From Thalassotalea sp. ND16A (lineage in GTDB: Bacteria; Pseudomonadota; Gammaproteobacteria; Enterobacterales; Alteromonadaceae): a stretch of 64,000 nt of DNA. Location: positions 1 through 64,000 of the forward strand of contig NZ_JQDZ01000088.1 of assembly GCF_000764205.1 (NCBI RefSeq), written 5' to 3'. The translations under genes were made by a program, and so were the position numbers. Under the pieces are notes generated by a model, which did no database searches, was not told the DNA's origin, and was given only the letters and a program-made list of their open reading frames with translations. Every line of letters begins with the position of its first letter. Positions within the stretch are counted from its first letter, which is position 1. Shown here piece by piece: positions 19,801 through 27,460 of this stretch.

Positions 19801-22800
19801 AAGTCTTCAAACCGGTAGTTTGTGACATTGGTGATCCAGAACGTCTGAGTATTAACACCACTACCGGTTAACTGCCAACGATCTTCGGCAAATGAGATAA
19901 ATACGCCAACTTGGCTCTCACCATTAAGGTTAATATATTCATCAGCCGCTTGTTGAGTAATTACACCGCCGTTAACCAAGCTAGAAACATCCATATAACT
20001 TAATGATTCAACAGGGTTAGTTACCGTTCGAGTCATTACATTGTTTAACAGTGCATAAGAGTAATCCGTACGACCAGACCAGTTTAGGTCATAACTAGCC
20101 CCTTCATTAAATGAGTACTGGCTACCTGTCTGATGGCCAACACTGAATGTTGGTTCGGAAATACGGCCAGCCATAATTAATACATAATCAGCCTTTAAAT
20201 CAGCCGCAGTAAAAGCTTGTGCTGTATGAATATCCTCATCATCTGGCGCTAAATCAACGTCGTTATCAACGCCATCACCATCGCGGTCGGTATCGGTGTT
20301 ATCACCAATGCCGTCGCCGTCTAAATCAGACCACTCGCTATCATCTAACGGGAAGGCGTCATCTTCGTTAGCAACACCATCGTTGTCTTGATCAGGATCT
20401 ATGGTATCCGGAAGCTCATCTCTATCGGTATCGACATAATTAAATGCCGCTTCGATGTCAGCTTTGGCAATATCGTTAAATAGTATGGCAGGTTCTTGTG
20501 AAGAACCTGCTGCAGCAACATAACCAACACGAACAATAGTTTGATCGACTTCAAGCTGACTATCCTCCACCAGGAACATAGTTTGCTCTTCAGCATCCCG
20601 TTCAACGCTATTGTTGATCCATTCAGGGGTAGTGAATGTGTAAACAGTATTGCTGCCAACTTGCACTTCAGTAAGTGGAACCTGATCTATTTGCTCATAT
20701 TGCCAAACATGGTTTTGGTATTCGATAAATACGACTTGTTGGTTTGCACCATTAAATTGGCCATCGTCAGATACTACATACGCTTGGATATAAGTGGAAC
20801 CTGTGCCACCAATCCAAATTGCACTACCAAAAGTACCTACATCATTACCCGCAACATTGACCACATCAGCCATTGAAAGAGCAGGCACAATACCTTCATT
20901 GCTATCTAACCATGAAACTGCCACCGCATTATCGCAAGTTAAGTTATTATCGAACCAGTGATGGTAGTTGCTGTCACAATAGAATGAGTACGAAGCGTCC
21001 TGTTGAGTGATCGCCGTATAATAAGCTTTCGCCCCCACGGTAAATATAGTTGATTCAGCAATTACCGTTTCAAACTCTTCATCCAAAATGGTAGTAAGCG
21101 GGAATCCTTCAATATCCAACTCTTCGAAGTCGAGGAATAATGTTTTTTCACTGCTGAGAAGTGTTAAGGTTTCACCTTCTGCACCATAGCTGTCAGCGGT
21201 GTATAGGTCAGGATCATTAACGATACCAGTTTCTGTTACTAAGAAGTCATTGCTAGGCTCATCATCTGCAACCCAATCGCCTAATACAGAATCGTAGAAA
21301 GTAATCACTTCCTCTACGCCTTCATTGATATCGCCTTTATCGAAGTAAACCGCGGTGATTTCGCCGTTTTCTTCCTCAGTGTCACCTTCAAACCAGGTAA
21401 CACCGCCAACCATGGCCGCTTGCTCATTAACGTCTAGTACACGAGTTGCCGTAATGTTTGCCGCCTCGGTACAAGCATCGCCTACATTTTCTTCCGTAAA
21501 TGAGAATGCAAAAGTATCGGTAGCTGAGTCATACAGACCATCTGCAGAGACAAAGCTGCCATCATTGAATGAGAACGTGCCATCCAAGTTCACCGTGCCG
21601 TTAATACCTCCGCCTTCAATATCTACTTCTTCATGACCGACAATATGTAGTGTTTCCTCAGTCATTGTGACGACAACAATTTCTGCTTCTACCGGCGCTG
21701 GTGAACATTGGCCGTCAACACCGGTTTGCGTATATTCTTGCTTGATCAACCAACGACCATTCAGATCAAATGAGTAGCCATCACATACATCACCAATACC
21801 GTTATTATCAGTATCTAGCTGGTCTTCATTGGCAATCGCTGGACAGTTATCTGAATTATCGCCTACGGTGTCGCTATCTGTATCAGTTGTTTCAGTGGCA
21901 TCAGTCGGAAATACATCATCAGCATTTAATGCACCGTCACCATCAATATCGGTGTCAGTAGCATCTGAGATGAAATCGCCATCGAGATCGGCAGGAACGT
22001 CTGTAGCTAATAACGGGTCAGTGCCTGCGACCGTTTCATCCGCATCGGTAAAGCCATCGCCATCATCGTCTGTATCGGCATTATTACCGGTGCCATCGGC
22101 ATCGGTATCTACAGTTTCAGTGGCATCGTTAGGGAAGGCATCATCGTCATTTAATGCACCATCACCATCAATATCGGTATCGGTAGCATCGGAGATGAAA
22201 TCGCCATCGAGATCGGCAGGCACGCTGCTAGCGAGTAGTGGGTTCGTACCTGCTGCCGTTTCATCCGCATCGGTATAGCCATCGCCATCATCATCGGTAT
22301 CGGCATTGTTACCAGTACCATCGGCATCGGTATCTGTCGTTTCTGTGGCATCACTCGGGAAGGCATCATCAACATTCAATACACCGTCACCATCAATATC
22401 GAGATCGGTTGCATCCGAAACAAAATCACCATCCATATCAGCAGGTACATCTGAGTCTAATAATGGGTCTGTGCCCGCGGCAATTTCATCAACATCGGTG
22501 AAGCCGTCATTATCGTCATCGAGATCGGCATTATTACCGGTACCATCTGCATCTGCATCTGCAGATTCTGAAGGGTCCATTGGGAATAGATCATTAATAT
22601 TTAATACGCCATCACCATCAATATCGAGATCGGTGGCATCGGAGATGAAATCACCATCTAAATCGGCGGGTACGCTTGACTCTGATAATGGATCGGTGCC
22701 AGCTGCAGTTTCATCTTCATCGGTAAAACCATCCCCGTCATCATCGGTATCGGCATTATTACCGGTACCGTCAAGATCCGTATCTGTGGTCTCTGTTGCA

Positions 22801-25800
22801 TCATTCGGGAAGGCATCATCATCATTTAATGCACCATCGCCATCAATATCGGTATCAGTGGCATCAGAGATGAAATCACCATCCATATCTTCTGGCACAT
22901 CGGTAGCTAATAGAGGATCACTGCCGGCGGCAAGTTCATCTTCATCGGTATAGCCATCATTATCGTCATCAAGATCGGCATTGTTACCGGTACCATCACC
23001 ATCAGTATCGGCTGATTCTGCCGGATCGGTTGGGAATAAATCATCCGCATTTTCTACACCATCACCATCAATGTCGGTGTCAGTGGCATCGGAGATAAAA
23101 TCACCATCTAAATCGGCGGGTACACTGCTGGCTGACAAAGGGTTTGTGCCGGCGGCAACTTCATCAACATCGGTAAATTGATCACCATCATCATCAAGGT
23201 CGGCATTATTGCCAATACCATCTAAGTCGGTATCTACTGATTCGCTGGCATCCATCGGGAACGCATCACTGGCGTTATTTACGCCATCGCCATCAATATC
23301 GGTATCGGCATTATCGCCTTTACCGTCATTATCTGTGTCAACACTTTCCGAGGCATCTAGTGGGAAACTATCATCGCCGTTTGCGACACCATCGCCATCA
23401 ATATCAGGGTCTGTGTTGTTACCTACGCCATCACCATCGGTGTCAACGCTTTCACTGGCATCAAAATCAAACGCATCATCGGCATTTAACACACCATCAT
23501 TATCGATATCGTCATCGCTGACATCGGCAATAAAATCACCATCAAAGTCGGCAGGTTTACTGCTGGCATCGAGTGGGTCAGAGCCAACCGCTATTTCGTC
23601 AGCATCTGAGTATTGATCGTTGTCATCATCGAGATCGGCATTGTTACCTACGCCATCCGAATCGGTATCTAGCCATTCATTAACGTCAAGTGCAAAGGCA
23701 TCATCAACATCAGCAACACCATCATTATCGTCATCACTGTCCGGGGTTAAACCACCGCTATCGGCAAGGCCATCACCATCGGTATCAACAAATGTTTCAC
23801 TTGGTACCGCAGCATTATTGTCATCAGAATCTTGCTCGGTTGGCCAGCCGTCGTTATCGGCATCCACCGCATTAAACTTAGCGGCATCTAATGGGTAGTC
23901 GTCTTCCGCATCAACGACTCCATCGTTATCATCGTCGTTATCACAAGCGTCACCAAAGGCATCGTCATCGGAGTTCATTTGGAAGGTATTGGCAACTAAA
24001 GGACAGTTATCGCTATTATTACCCACGCTATCTTTATCGGTATCGAAGCGTTCGGTCGGGTCAAGTGGCAAGGCATCGACATTATCAAACACGCCATCGC
24101 CATCAGAATCATTGTTTAATGTGTCTGTGCCCAATAAAATTTCAGTTTCATCGGCTAAACTATCGCCGTCGTCATCTTCATCGTAGTAATTGGCAATACC
24201 ATCATTATCGGTATCTATTGAGGCAAAACCATCGTATGGAAACAAGTCATCAGCATTGGCAACATTATCGCCATCAATATCGCTATCACTATTATCACCA
24301 ATACCATCCATATCCAGATCTTTTGACTCGTTAGCGTCTAATGGGAAAACATCATCCACATCCGCTACACCATCATTATCATCATCATTATCGGCGGCTA
24401 AGCCACCCGTATCCGCCTGGCCATCGCCATCGCTGTCAAGGTAATCAATACCGGGGTTACTGGCATCGCTGTCATCTGGATCTTGGCCAACAGGCCAGCT
24501 ATCGTTGTCTTCATCAACCGCATTGGAACGTGTGCTATCGAGTGGAAAATCATCGGCATCATCCAATACCGTATCATTATCATCATCGGTATCGGCGTTA
24601 TTGCCAATGCCATCTAAATCGGTATCTGTGGTTTCAGTAGCATCAAACGGGAAGGCATCACGGTCATCATCGACACCATCATTGTCATCGTCATTATCTG
24701 AGCGTTCAGTATCAATGGTTGTGGTGCGAGCACCATCGACAACAATGTAGGCCACATCTGGCATACCATCCTGGTCAAAATCACTATCTGCTGCAGCATC
24801 TTCCGGATACGCATCAATCGAATTTAAAACACCATCACCATCAATATCGGGCGAGGTTTCAGCCGGCGCAAGTTCAATTACTTCTTCACTGTCTGCAAAC
24901 GCGGTGGTATCGGTGTCGGTATTACCGGTTTGCTCGGTTTCTTCAAGGAGAAGTTCTTTTACGTCACTTACCGTTCTGCCTTCGGGATCATTGGGGATCG
25001 GCAAAGTCGCAGGATCTTGTTCTAACACTTCCAGCGCCGTTTCGGGATAGCTTTCAGTTTCGACGCCATCCACAGCACCATCAATGATACCGTCAGATAA
25101 ATCGGCGGCTAAATCATCAACGATGCTATCGGTAGTAATGTCTGAATCGCCACTCAATTGTTTAATTTCATAAACCACGGCAGTCAACGCTTCTACCGCA
25201 CTTCGGTAAGCCGCGGTTGAGGCTTGCTCACCGGCAGAGTCAGTCGTTTCATTAATCAGTGGTGGGGTATTAAATAGATCGACATCGTCTTCCAGACCAA
25301 AGCCAAGAGTTGATTTTACTTGCTCTTGCGCCACCGGGATTGCCGCTAAAATCTCAGCATCGGTGACCGTACCATCATCATTACCGGTATATGGCGCAAC
25401 ATTAGAATCGGCATTTTTAAAAATAAGCGAAACCGTCATATCGGTTAACGGGGTGGCAAATATTTGCTGTCCCCCAGATAACATCTCATCCGTTAATAGG
25501 GTTTTCATTACCTCAATCACCGGGTATTGGCCGGTGGTAATATCTGTGGTGCCTTCTGTTGCACTAATTTCTAGAATATAAGGGGGGGAGAGAGGGAAAG
25601 GGAGAGATAAATTTTCAATTTGGGCTGACGCATCGGTATTACCGGTACCGGCAACCGTACCAAAGAAGTTTTCATTGTCCGGATTAATCGCATAAACGGT
25701 AACATTGGCTGCCGCCAAAGGCCCTTTTACACCACTACCGAAAATCGTTATCGTATCTGGTTCCGGATCCGGATCTGGGTCAGGAGTTGGATCAGGGGTA

Positions 25801-25931
25801 AATAAAGGAACCTTTACCTTAGGTTCAGGTTTTGGATCTGAATCACTGCCACAACCATAAATAACGGTTGCAGAGATAAAAATGAATAATATTTTTACAT
25901 ATTTAGAGAACGCAATGCGCAAGGTGAGCAT
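11175..25931 (-). CDS. Giant 4,918-residue TSP3/LRR repeat lipoprotein
   Basis: One uninterrupted frame of 14.8 kb. The ATG at 25931 has AAAGGGA 9 nt upstream. A lipoprotein signal ends in IYG|C27; residue +2 is Gly, so outer-membrane sorting is expected. A Pro/Asp linker (28-60) precedes a domain starting VKGPLAAANVTVYAI (about 62-350), of a kind that precedes calcium repeats in other marine lipoproteins. Then come about 1,000 residues of thrombospondin type 3 repeats (DxDxDGxxD; about 359-1380), an unrecognised domain beginning LNGRW (1381-1831), four tandem modules separated by TSP3 linkers (about 1901-3959), and four internalin-like LRR blocks (4041-4918). There is no C-terminal sorting motif. 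Likely an acidic, calcium-rigidified surface protein; adhesion or ligand binding is inference only. Confidence 0.9.
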   Translation of the reverse strand: MLTLRIAFSKYVKILFIFISATVIYGCGSDSDPKPEPKVKVPLFTPDPTPDPDPDPEPDTITIFGSGVKGPLAAANVTVYAINPDNENFFGTVAGTGNTDASAQIENLSLPFPLSPPYILEISATEGTTDITTGQYPVIEVMKTLLTDEMLSGGQQIFATPLTDMTVSLIFKNADSNVAPYTGNDDGTVTDAEILAAIPVAQEQVKSTLGFGLEDDVDLFNTPPLINETTDSAGEQASTAAYRSAVEALTAVVYEIKQLSGDSDITTDSIVDDLAADLSDGIIDGAVDGVETESYPETALEVLEQDPATLPIPNDPEGRTVSDVKELLLEETEQTGNTDTDTTAFADSEEVIELAPAETSPDIDGDGVLNSIDAYPEDAAADSDFDQDGMPDVAYIVVDGARTTTIDTERSDNDDDNDGVDDDRDAFPFDATETTDTDLDGIGNNADTDDDNDTVLDDADDFPLDSTRSNAVDEDNDSWPVGQDPDDSDASNPGIDYLDSDGDGQADTGGLAADNDDDNDGVADVDDVFPLDANESKDLDMDGIGDNSDSDIDGDNVANADDLFPYDGFASIDTDNDGIANYYDEDDDGDSLADETEILLGTDTLNNDSDGDGVFDNVDALPLDPTERFDTDKDSVGNNSDNCPLVANTFQMNSDDDAFGDACDNDDDNDGVVDAEDDYPLDAAKFNAVDADNDGWPTEQDSDDNNAAVPSETFVDTDGDGLADSGGLTPDSDDDNDGVADVDDAFALDVNEWLDTDSDGVGNNADLDDDNDQYSDADEIAVGSDPLDASSKPADFDGDFIADVSDDDIDNDGVLNADDAFDFDASESVDTDGDGVGNNTDPDIDGDGVANGDDSFPLDASESVDTDNDGKGDNADTDIDGDGVNNASDAFPMDASESVDTDLDGIGNNADLDDDGDQFTDVDEVAAGTNPLSASSVPADLDGDFISDATDTDIDGDGVENADDLFPTDPAESADTDGDGTGNNADLDDDNDGYTDEDELAAGSDPLLATDVPEDMDGDFISDATDTDIDGDGALNDDDAFPNDATETTDTDLDGTGNNADTDDDGDGFTDEDETAAGTDPLSESSVPADLDGDFISDATDLDIDGDGVLNINDLFPMDPSESADADADGTGNNADLDDDNDGFTDVDEIAAGTDPLLDSDVPADMDGDFVSDATDLDIDGDGVLNVDDAFPSDATETTDTDADGTGNNADTDDDGDGYTDADETAAGTNPLLASSVPADLDGDFISDATDTDIDGDGALNDDDAFPNDATETVDTDADGTGNNADTDDDGDGFTDADETVAGTDPLLATDVPADLDGDFISDATDTDIDGDGALNADDVFPTDATETTDTDSDTVGDNSDNCPAIANEDQLDTDNNGIGDVCDGYSFDLNGRWLIKQEYTQTGVDGQCSPAPVEAEIVVVTMTEETLHIVGHEEVDIEGGGINGTVNLDGTFSFNDGSFVSADGLYDSATDTFAFSFTEENVGDACTEAANITATRVLDVNEQAAMVGGVTWFEGDTEEENGEITAVYFDKGDINEGVEEVITFYDSVLGDWVADDEPSNDFLVTETGIVNDPDLYTADSYGAEGETLTLLSSEKTLFLDFEELDIEGFPLTTILDEEFETVIAESTIFTVGAKAYYTAITQQDASYSFYCDSNYHHWFDNNLTCDNAVAVSWLDSNEGIVPALSMADVVNVAGNDVGTFGSAIWIGGTGSTYIQAYVVSDDGQFNGANQQVVFIEYQNHVWQYEQIDQVPLTEVQVGSNTVYTFTTPEWINNSVERDAEEQTMFLVEDSQLEVDQTIVRVGYVAAAGSSQEPAILFNDIAKADIEAAFNYVDTDRDELPDTIDPDQDNDGVANEDDAFPLDDSEWSDLDGDGIGDNTDTDRDGDGVDNDVDLAPDDEDIHTAQAFTAADLKADYVLIMAGRISEPTFSVGHQTGSQYSFNEGASYDLNWSGRTDYSYALLNNVMTRTVTNPVESLSYMDVSSLVNGGVITQQAADEYINLNGESQVGVFISFAEDRWQLTGSGVNTQTFWITNVTNYRFEDLSVQEQLIGLENDVVAIESNDSLTITDAASLTITPFTESELLAGPWAMPLGGDNESGDMQQMFTADIATFSADFTGSLALSESAFTWQISGDELIVTLGDGSQATLTRVQSLTNIDEVLVVGNYNGNTNSKYVIVAPIDDNASLTPLMNKFALNSFSFTSPNTIDVDGNIDPNDVFGFRLESDGKVTRIWDGNVDLNNYKSGWDTWHWQTEEFGAISMAANYHESDVYHSDCILDEYTCNPLRKRFWKPIKQIDNRVYVIEWEEWNDEHWLFSDAENPIWRVNIAPRVQFYEVFDLGLDSDNDGIADNEDDDMDNDGVLNVDDAFALDSAESSDLDGDRIGDNTDEDKDGDGVNNDDDAFPLDSTEWSDLDADGEGDNTDTDIDGDGVNNDVDLAPEDADITAAMTFTESELHSNYIYLSESHGAEPTFRLGSSNGFQYRFTGGLGESISSAGTSTFSYTVADDELVMTLDAPVQATSYWDPQQLANIGVVSQQAADDFINNHGDYQLEIFYTVVSRKWNLVISEGNKQTFWDTTVTEYRFANAWDQEQLIGIETDVVTLEDSSSTELINLASLTQTGFTEAELIAGNWAMPTNLDESGENIQYRLAADIASFAEDYSGSNVISGSTFLWSLDNGTLELSYPSGGSVRMTRYQDFAEIDEVLVVTDSVGIKSSSYQMIAPWGNASLEPLVNNFAQNSFSLTNPNAYDDEGNFDLNEVFGYRLQDNGVATRVWRGDVDFNNYQSGWDTWQLNWGDFGSAEMTAYMDGNENWHADCNPDDWDCSPVRKRVWVPVQQVGERVYVIEYEERNSEAWNYGAEPNWYMAIQPRIQFYQVLDIGLDSDGDGITDSQDDDIDGDGYNNDVDAFVFDSNEWADVDQDGLGDNVDTDHDNDGVDNDNDAFPLDDTEWSDLDGDGVGDNSDTDIDGDGVLNEDDLDPENSDVSVALTFTQAQLKSSYVQLYPGHLAEPSYKVSYIGGAQYNLAANAGEIITHQQSNGVTYGFANDELTIHMDTPNESYTWLNPWDLVERGIATEQAVNDYVNVYGGDAVEVIEANVSLRWYLVADGVNTQTFYETTVTAYRFVEAWINDELLGVGVENVALETTGTMTLTDAATLTSSAFSEAEFSDLMWALPASLDELSADGRTRLASDVTTFNNDFTGSTHFNGASFDWAVVNGDLVLTYANGGTVTITRLQNLANIDEAMVVTDANGIKTSRYLMLTEFSEATIDPLMNQFAMNSFSLTNTDRLDEQGNVYPEDVFGYRLEAGGRATRIWDGNVDLNDYKSGWDQWSWTWGDFGSVQLEAKWSEWNGNYDECNVADYGCNPFRQRTWVPLKEVGNRVYVLEFEQWNDNTWDPNAEPAWRTNIAGRVVFYETYDLGLDSDNDGIADSVDDDNDNDGVMNWNDAFPFDNRESADFDGDFIGDNSDWDNDNDGVDNGNDTFPFDAAEWSDLDGDGIGDNADTDRDGDGVDNDLDLAPDNGDISAAQTFSESELKSQYVHLNEGRFVEPTFNLGHGAGSQYIFAAGTGESINGAGSVGFTYTLANDELVMNINAPVEGVTYLEPWELVERGIISQQVADDFVNNNGSYQLEVLYSVSSRKWNLVDADATTQTFWQTSISDYRFAQQWENDALLGEGVISVSVEDTNSVTLSDVSALTVSAFTEGEIAGSSWGMPMNLDEFTGDAMWQLTADIGTFNADYSGSASVSGIGYTWSIVDGSLVLTYDNGGTVTMTRFQDLATIDEVLVVAETAGIKTSNYSIVANYDAGSSVSPLMNQFAMNSFTLTNPGAFDGQGNLNPNHVFGFRLEDDGMVKRVWGDDVYFNNYKSGWDTWHWQYGDLNAIEITAYGSEWDGMYHSDCNPDDWGCNQLRKRTWVPLQQIGNRVYVLEYEQWNDDVWSTGNAPMWRNYIPARIQFYEVFDLGLDSDSDGIIDSQDDDLDNDGVLNVDDAFALNAGEWVDSDGDGVGDNADWAPNDANEQNDSDGDGVGDRADDFPFNSELTEGTPLSSLDLGNAELLACILENNQHDVFIESIEHLYCGGRELSSIEGIGNLISLRELNVSGTQVSDLEALTTLSKLSNLDISYTPVADITAIANLTQLTFLSLDDTAITDLAALSALYELNWLSFGSTDVADLTALSGLTNLTSLNLWQTLVTDLSPISGLINLNDLTIHNTSVADISALATLTNLSYLEISNTQVRDLSALLMLSNFWNLGLDQVGLDDINQVSLLAGNGVNVWGEYYQYDANDIDNDGVPNADDAFPEDPSLSSDMTLADVVFSDANLANCVLSNYSTDTYAQHVTGLWCTGLGITNLTGMETLTGLTSLYINNNDISEISALASLVKLEWLDISDTNITSLDAVAGLTKLQMLDISHTVISDISMLTNLDNLSELRAAYTHVSDISVVNDLDNISSLNLTNSRVHDLAPALDKPNLWWLGVDGLTLMDPSQVTALQEQGKSVEGTVTQYDENDIDGDGVPNVDDAFPEDASLNSSLLISDIAFTDVNLENCILNNYLPTDYAQSVRELYCGYQGITDLTGLAQFDKLSTLHVNGNEITDVTVLSGLVNLTNLDISHTQVSDITVIANLTQLTSLSVDGTAITDLAALSSLYELNWLSFGSTEVADLTPLSGLENLGGLTFYWTNVTDITPLAGLPNLFGLAMQNTGIEDFSILATLPNLDNVNLNDTNIKDLSPLFTSEHLSYLGLNNVALNDISQVDEFINRGVFVEGEYYQYDANDIDNDGVPNAEDAFPEDPSLSSAMTLADVVFTDVNLANCVLANYPTDTYAQHVTNLNCGGYGIADLTGIDSLAGLTNLYVNDNGISDISTFASLVKLAWLDISNTQVTDLSPLLNHDGPMDLAITNIPLADQSQISQLQANGVNVIQ
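14055..20230 (-). repeat. Four tandem copies of an unrecognised ~435-residue module
   Basis: Module boundaries fall near 20230-18920, 18600-17300, 16985-15680 and 15360-14055, a period of about 1,615-1,630 bp (about 540 residues with the TSP3 linker). Each begins with a FT/FSxxxLKxxYV-type segment and contains EPTFxxG, a QTFWxTxVTxYRF-type segment, IDEVLVVxD, MNxFAxNSFSLTNP, a GWDTW core, a C-x6-C pair followed by RKR/RQR, and ends FYEVFDLGLDSD. The copies are clearly homologous but diverged. Confidence 0.88.
21775..23127 (-). repeat. 225-bp tandem repeat array inside the TSP3 region
   Basis: Six consecutive units begin with S/DVPADLDGDFISDATD. The anchor codons lie at 23116, 22891, 22666, 22441, 22216 and 21991, exactly 225 bp (75 residues) apart. 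Units 1 and 3 share PAES/PSES with NNADLDDDNDG, while units 2 and 4 share ATETTDTD with NNADTDDDGDG, which suggests a 450-bp higher-order duplication. The sixth unit diverges after about 45 residues into the end of the array. Confidence 0.93.
23128..24866 (-). repeat. Irregular thrombospondin type 3 calcium-repeat region
   Basis: Shorter calcium-binding repeats of the form DxDGDGVxNxxDxFPxDxxEsxDtD, with occasional cysteine-bearing versions (SDNCPLVANTFQ, DACDNDDDNDG). They join the N-terminal domain to the regular 225-bp array. Phasing is less regular than in the array. Confidence 0.88.
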
Positions 25932-26200
25932 AGTGATAAGTCCCTTTATTTGTTGTTATTTTTTGAAATGTAAGGTAAATCCGGATCCTCACATTTTTGT
26001 TATTAATGAAATATGATAGCGTTTTCTTAACAAAAAGAAAACACTTTATGAAATACTTTGTAACATATGACCGTAGAGCAATAAACAATCAACTGGGGAG
26101 TCAACGTACAAGTACAAGAGCAGGGAAGATACAGCGAATATTTGCCTAACAATAAGAGCAGTAGGTAGAATAACTTAACTGCTCTGCTCGATGGATGGCG

Positions 26201-26776
26201 TTACATTTTTTTTACATAATCACTAATAATCACGATGCGAGTGCCGTTTACTTTGCCTTCAATATGTAAGGGATTTGAAGTCAACGAAATATTACGCACC
26301 GCGGTACCCCGCTTTGCAGTAAAGTTTGCGCCTTTCACCACTAAATCTTTGATCAGCACTACATTATCACCGCCAGCAAGAGGGGCCTTGTTGTTATCTA
26401 ACGTTGCTTCATCCGCTTCTAGCGCATCTCCTGCGGCAGAATCGGCCCATTCACGCACGTCATCTTCTAGATAGATCATATCCAGCGCATCCTGGGCCCA
26501 GCTTTCGCTATTCAAACGCTTAAGCATACGGTATGCCATTACTTGTACGGCCGGTACTTGTGACCACATACTGTCATTTAAGCATCGCCAGTGATTCATG
26601 TCATAATCAGCATCGGTACTGTTGATCTGAGTAGCACAGTGTGAACAAACCAATACGCTTTTATCTGAATTTGGCTCGGCTACTGGCGGAACTTCATAAA
26701 TAGAAAGGTTATCTTGTGCGCCACAAAGCTCACATTTATCGCCACTGCGATCTCTAAGGGTTTGTTCGAGAGACAT
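26201..26776 (-). CDS. PhnA/YjdM family zinc-ribbon protein
   Basis: 191 residues. The N-terminal zinc ribbon contains two CxxC pairs (KCELCGAQ and LVCSHCATQ), and the C-terminal domain carries GDNVVLIKDLVVKGANF, RGTAVRNISL and the ending YVKKM typical of the PhnA/YjdM family. Despite the old name, a direct role in phosphonate breakdown is not established for YjdM-type proteins. The second methionine (MSLEQTLRDRS, 26776) is chosen because AGGA stands 8 nt before it; the ATG two codons upstream is only 2 nt from AGGA. It lies upstream of the giant gene with a 269-bp gap holding no other gene. Confidence 0.9.
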   Translation of the reverse strand: MSLEQTLRDRSGDKCELCGAQDNLSIYEVPPVAEPNSDKSVLVCSHCATQINSTDADYDMNHWRCLNDSMWSQVPAVQVMAYRMLKRLNSESWAQDALDMIYLEDDVREWADSAAGDALEADEATLDNNKAPLAGGDNVVLIKDLVVKGANFTAKRGTAVRNISLTSNPLHIEGKVNGTRIVIISDYVKKM

Positions 26777-26960
26777 GTGCATCGTCCTAGGGTTAGTGAA
26801 AACTCGCTATTATGCCTAAATTTACCATGATTACCAGCAACCGCTTAATGTTCCGCCGTTAAAATCACCGTTGTTAGCCAACAATGGTGAAATGCTGTTT
26901 CTTAATTGCATAGATAGCACTATGATTATTATAATATTTTTTGAATTCCAGGGAGTTAAG

Positions 26961-27410
26961 ATGACTAGTTTGATTAAAAACATAGGCTTGAGTATAAGTC
27001 TTTTATTCGCCGCTGTTGGCTGTCAAAGTCAGCCCGGGGCTGACGTTGCAACTAAGCAATTAACGTTAACCGGGCAAGTGTGGCAATTGACCACCTTAGC
27101 CGGAAATAAAGCGGTTAGTGGCGACAATAATAACACCGTCAATATCGAGTTTTTAGCGGAAAACAATACATATCGAGGATTTGCTGGCTGCAATAATTAT
27201 TCCGGCAGCTATATGGCAAAGGCTGAAAAACTTGAACTTGGTCCGGCAAGAGCCACCCGTAAATATTGTGCACAAAGCTCAACGCAAGAATCGGTTTTGT
27301 TTAAAGCAATGGCTGCGGTCAGCACTTACCGCATTGACAATAAAACTTTTACCCTCAAAGATGATCTTAATCAGGTATTAGCGGTATTTATCGCCGTCGC
27401 CACAAAATAA
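26961..27410 (+). CDS. META-domain (HslJ-like) lipoprotein
   Basis: 149 residues from the ATG at 26961, which has GGGAG 6 nt upstream; the frame stays open further upstream without signal. The lipoprotein signal ends LLFAAVGC (C21). The META/HslJ fold is indicated by the W-QLTTLAGN start, NIEFLAENNTYRGFAGCNNYSGSY and LELGPARATRKYC. Such proteins are envelope-associated and linked to heat shock or antibiotic tolerance in E. coli (HslJ), but no mechanism can be read here. It stands alone before yheT, at the end of the block that splits yheS from yheT. Confidence 0.88.
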   Translation: MTSLIKNIGLSISLLFAAVGCQSQPGADVATKQLTLTGQVWQLTTLAGNKAVSGDNNNTVNIEFLAENNTYRGFAGCNNYSGSYMAKAEKLELGPARATRKYCAQSSTQESVLFKAMAAVSTYRIDNKTFTLKDDLNQVLAVFIAVATK

Positions 27411-27423
27411 GCTCTATTCTCGC

Positions 27424-27460
27424 CTTTGTTTAGCAGTTATAATTTCACCACTAAACAAAG
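27424..27460. other. 10-bp inverted repeat around a TATAAT upstream of yheT
   Basis: CTTTGTTTAG (27424-27433) and CTAAACAAAG (27451-27460) are perfect inverted repeats 17 bp apart, with TTATAATTT in the loop. It could be an operator over the yheT promoter or a weak terminator of the preceding gene; no T-run follows. Confidence 0.45.

Noticed and set aside
21829..24444. Long plus-strand open frames opposite the giant gene, Ser/Pro-rich (SVASEMKSPS type) or His/Tyr-rich
   Set aside because: They are the antisense of Asp/Gly/Asn-rich calcium repeats; the repeated codons GAT/GGT/AAT leave other frames open. They have no ribosome sites and repeat with the same 225-bp period.
21775..24866. Regular repeats considered as a CRISPR array
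   Set aside because: The repeats are in-frame coding units with conserved calcium-binding residues and no unique spacers between identical repeats; no cas genes are present.
26865..26890. Hairpin TCACCGTTGTT/AACAATGGTGA before the META lipoprotein gene
   Set aside because: Good stem but no T-run, no matching repeat elsewhere in the window and no clear regulatory context.
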